A stretch of DNA of 7,655 nucleotides, taken from positions 1-7,655 of the forward strand of contig QJWF01000127.1 in NCBI GenBank assembly GCA_003235435.1, written 5' to 3'. This DNA is from Nitrosomonadales bacterium (GTDB taxonomy: Bacteria > Pseudomonadota > Gammaproteobacteria > Burkholderiales > Gallionellaceae). The notes beneath the pieces were generated by a model that was not told the DNA's origin, ran no database searches, and was given only the letters and a program-made list of their open reading frames with translations. Positions 6,755 to 7,655 of this stretch are shown piece by piece. The position numbers were made by a program, and so were the translations under genes. Each line of letters begins with the position of its first letter. The first letter of the stretch is position 1.

Positions 6755-6875
6755 GTTAATACTCCTAGTCAGTGGGTTAAACGCATGCCGCTGTTATTAC
6801 AGCACGCTCCCCGTTAATAACAACTACTGCTCCCCTACTCAGTCCCGAGGTAATTATCCTCAGTCCTGCATTTCC
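6755..6875 (-). promoter_or_regulatory. rplK leader, probable site of L1 autoregulation
   Basis: This 121-nt non-coding spacer between nusG and rplK contains two GGACTGAG copies (6866-6859 and 6845-6838), two GGGGAGC copies (6835-6829 and 6812-6806) and an 8-bp inverted repeat TGTTATTA/TAATAACA (6792-6799, 6815-6822). L1 in E. coli binds the rplK leader at a structure resembling its 23S rRNA target. The GGGGAGC motifs vaguely recall the GGGAG of that target, but I cannot prove a match. E. coli also has a promoter before rplK; the only -10-like element here (GATAAT, 6858-6853) lacks a good -35. Confidence 0.5.
6762..6766 (-). promoter_or_regulatory. rplK ribosome-binding site (GTG start)
   Basis: AGGAG on the minus strand, 7 nt (TATTAAC) upstream of the GTG at 6754. 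It supports the non-ATG start for L11. Confidence 0.85.
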
Positions 6876-7409
6876 TCAGGCCTTTTCGACCTGGCCGAAA
6901 TCCAGTTCTACCGGTGTCGAGCGGCCGAAGATGGTCACCGCAACCCGAATTTTGCTCTTGTCGTAATTGACGTCTTCAACCGAGCCGTTGAAATCAGTGA
7001 ACGGACCTTCTTTGACGCGAACCAGTTCACCCACTTCAAACAAAACCTTGGGTCTCGGTTTTTCAACACCCGCCTGCATTTGCTGCATGATGTTCTGCAC
7101 TTCTCTCTCGCTGATCGGCGTGGGTTTCATCGCCGTACCTCCAAGAAATCCTGTCACCTTTGGCGTGCTCTTCACCAAGTGCCAGGTCTCGTCGGTCATT
7201 TCCATTTCTACCAGTACATAACCAGGAAAGAATTTGCGCTCAGAAATGCTCTTTTGCCCGGACTTTAATTCTACGACCTCTTCAACCGGCACCAGGATCT
7301 GGCCAAATTTGTCCTGCATGCCCTCTCGCTGGATGCGTTCGGTCAATGCACGCTGGACACTTTTCTCGAATTGCGAGTACGTATGGACAACATACCAATT
7401 TTTGGCCAT
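6876..7409 (-). CDS. nusG: transcription termination/antitermination factor NusG
   Basis: Processivity factor that binds the RNA polymerase clamp through its N-terminal domain. Its KOW domain contacts either Rho, to promote termination, or S10, to couple transcription and translation. The product is 177 aa (181 in E. coli). The NGN domain (roughly residues 1-115) opens [21 protein letters not shown] and includes the conserved [12 protein letters not shown]. The KOW domain (about 123-177) has [19 protein letters not shown] and ends [18 protein letters not shown]161 corresponds to E. coli F165, which contacts Rho and S10. The ATG at 7409 is preferred over the GTG one codon earlier because GGAG (7419-7416) is 6 nt from the ATG but only 3 nt from the GTG. 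It overlaps the secE stop in TGATG, indicating translational coupling. Confidence 0.98.
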   Translation of the reverse strand: MAKNWYVVHTYSQFEKSVQRALTERIQREGMQDKFGQILVPVEEVVELKSGQKSISERKFFPGYVLVEMEMTDETWHLVKSTPKVTGFLGGTAMKPTPISEREVQNIMQQMQAGVEKPRPKVLFEVGELVRVKEGPFTDFNGSVEDVNYDKSKIRVAVTIFGRSTPVELDFGQVEKA

Positions 7410-7655
7410 CACTCGCTCCGTCCCATCAACCCGTTAACTATCATCAACAACCCAGCATCCACTGCCCACAGAAACAACGCCATCGTGACGGCAAACAGAA
7501 TCACCACGCCGGTTGTTTGCATAGTTTCCTTGCGCGTCGGCCAAACAACTCTCTTCGCTTCGGCGACCGAGTCTCTACCGAACGCAAAAAAAGCCTTGCC
7601 CGGTTCGCTGCTCAATGCCACGACGGTAGCCAGCAGCAAACCAATCAATACTGAT
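7409..7655 (-). CDS. secE: preprotein translocase subunit SecE (partial, N-terminus outside window)
   Basis: Small membrane subunit of the SecYEG channel that clamps SecY. The visible part is the C-terminal 81 codons up to the TGA stop. The frame stays open to the right edge, so the start lies outside the window. It shows the end of a hydrophobic segment ([14 protein letters not shown]), the conserved cytoplasmic amphipathic region ([30 protein letters not shown], with the hallmark [12 protein letters not shown]), and then the essential transmembrane helix ([22 protein letters not shown]). A hydrophobic segment before the amphipathic region means this is the longer SecE form with extra N-terminal membrane helices, as in many proteobacteria. 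A TTG at 7648 could be read as a start but has no visible support. Confidence 0.96.
   Translation of the reverse strand, partial: SVLIGLLLATVVALSSEPGKAFFAFGRDSVAEAKRVVWPTRKETMQTTGVVILFAVTMALFLWAVDAGLLMIVNGLMGRSE

Noticed and set aside
6853..6881. GATAAT as a -10 promoter element before rplK
   Set aside because: The sequence at the proper -35 distance (GCCTGA) is not a recognisable -35 box, so I do not call a promoter.

Overview
The window holds one conserved housekeeping cluster, read entirely on the minus strand: secE (partial) - nusG - rplK - rplA - rplJ - rplL - rpoB, with the ribosome-binding site for rpoC at the left edge. Gene order, lengths and sequences fit a betaproteobacterium. The RpoB has a betaproteobacterial-type insertion before its catalytic lysines, and NusG and SecE are also of this type. 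A Nitrosomonadales or Gallionellaceae-like source is my guess from overall sequence feel, not something the window proves. Base composition looks moderate and even, with no mobile genes, phage genes, CRISPR, tRNA or rRNA.

Layout in the direction of transcription (right to left): the C-terminal part of SecE (7655-7409) overlaps nusG (7409-6876) through TGATG. A spacer of about 120 nt rich in small repeats leads to rplK (6754-6323, GTG start), then rplA (6321-5632) after a 1-nt gap. A 331-nt untranslated leader (5631-5301) precedes rplJ (5300-4797, TTG start), which is followed after 33 nt by rplL (4763-4368). A 218-nt spacer of tandem hairpins (4367-4150) separates rplL from rpoB (4149-73). 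The last 72 nt end in a Shine-Dalgarno sequence for rpoC, which lies outside the window.

The genes supply the Sec translocon, the transcription factor NusG, the L11/L1/L10/L7-L12 stalk proteins and the RNA polymerase beta subunit. In E. coli the equivalent genes are controlled by L1 (on rplKA mRNA), by L10-L12 (on the rplJ leader), and by an attenuator and an RNase III site between rplL and rpoB. The spacers here are in the right places for the same controls.

I see no new multi-gene system. The interesting material is non-coding. (1) An 11-nt segment of the rplJ leader is perfectly complementary to the rplL ribosome-binding site and, with one bulge, to the rplJ ribosome-binding site. (2) A pair of inverted heptamer-repeat arms in the same leader can form two mutually exclusive structures. 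(3) A 13-bp CUUG-capped hairpin directly follows rplL, with further hairpins behind it.
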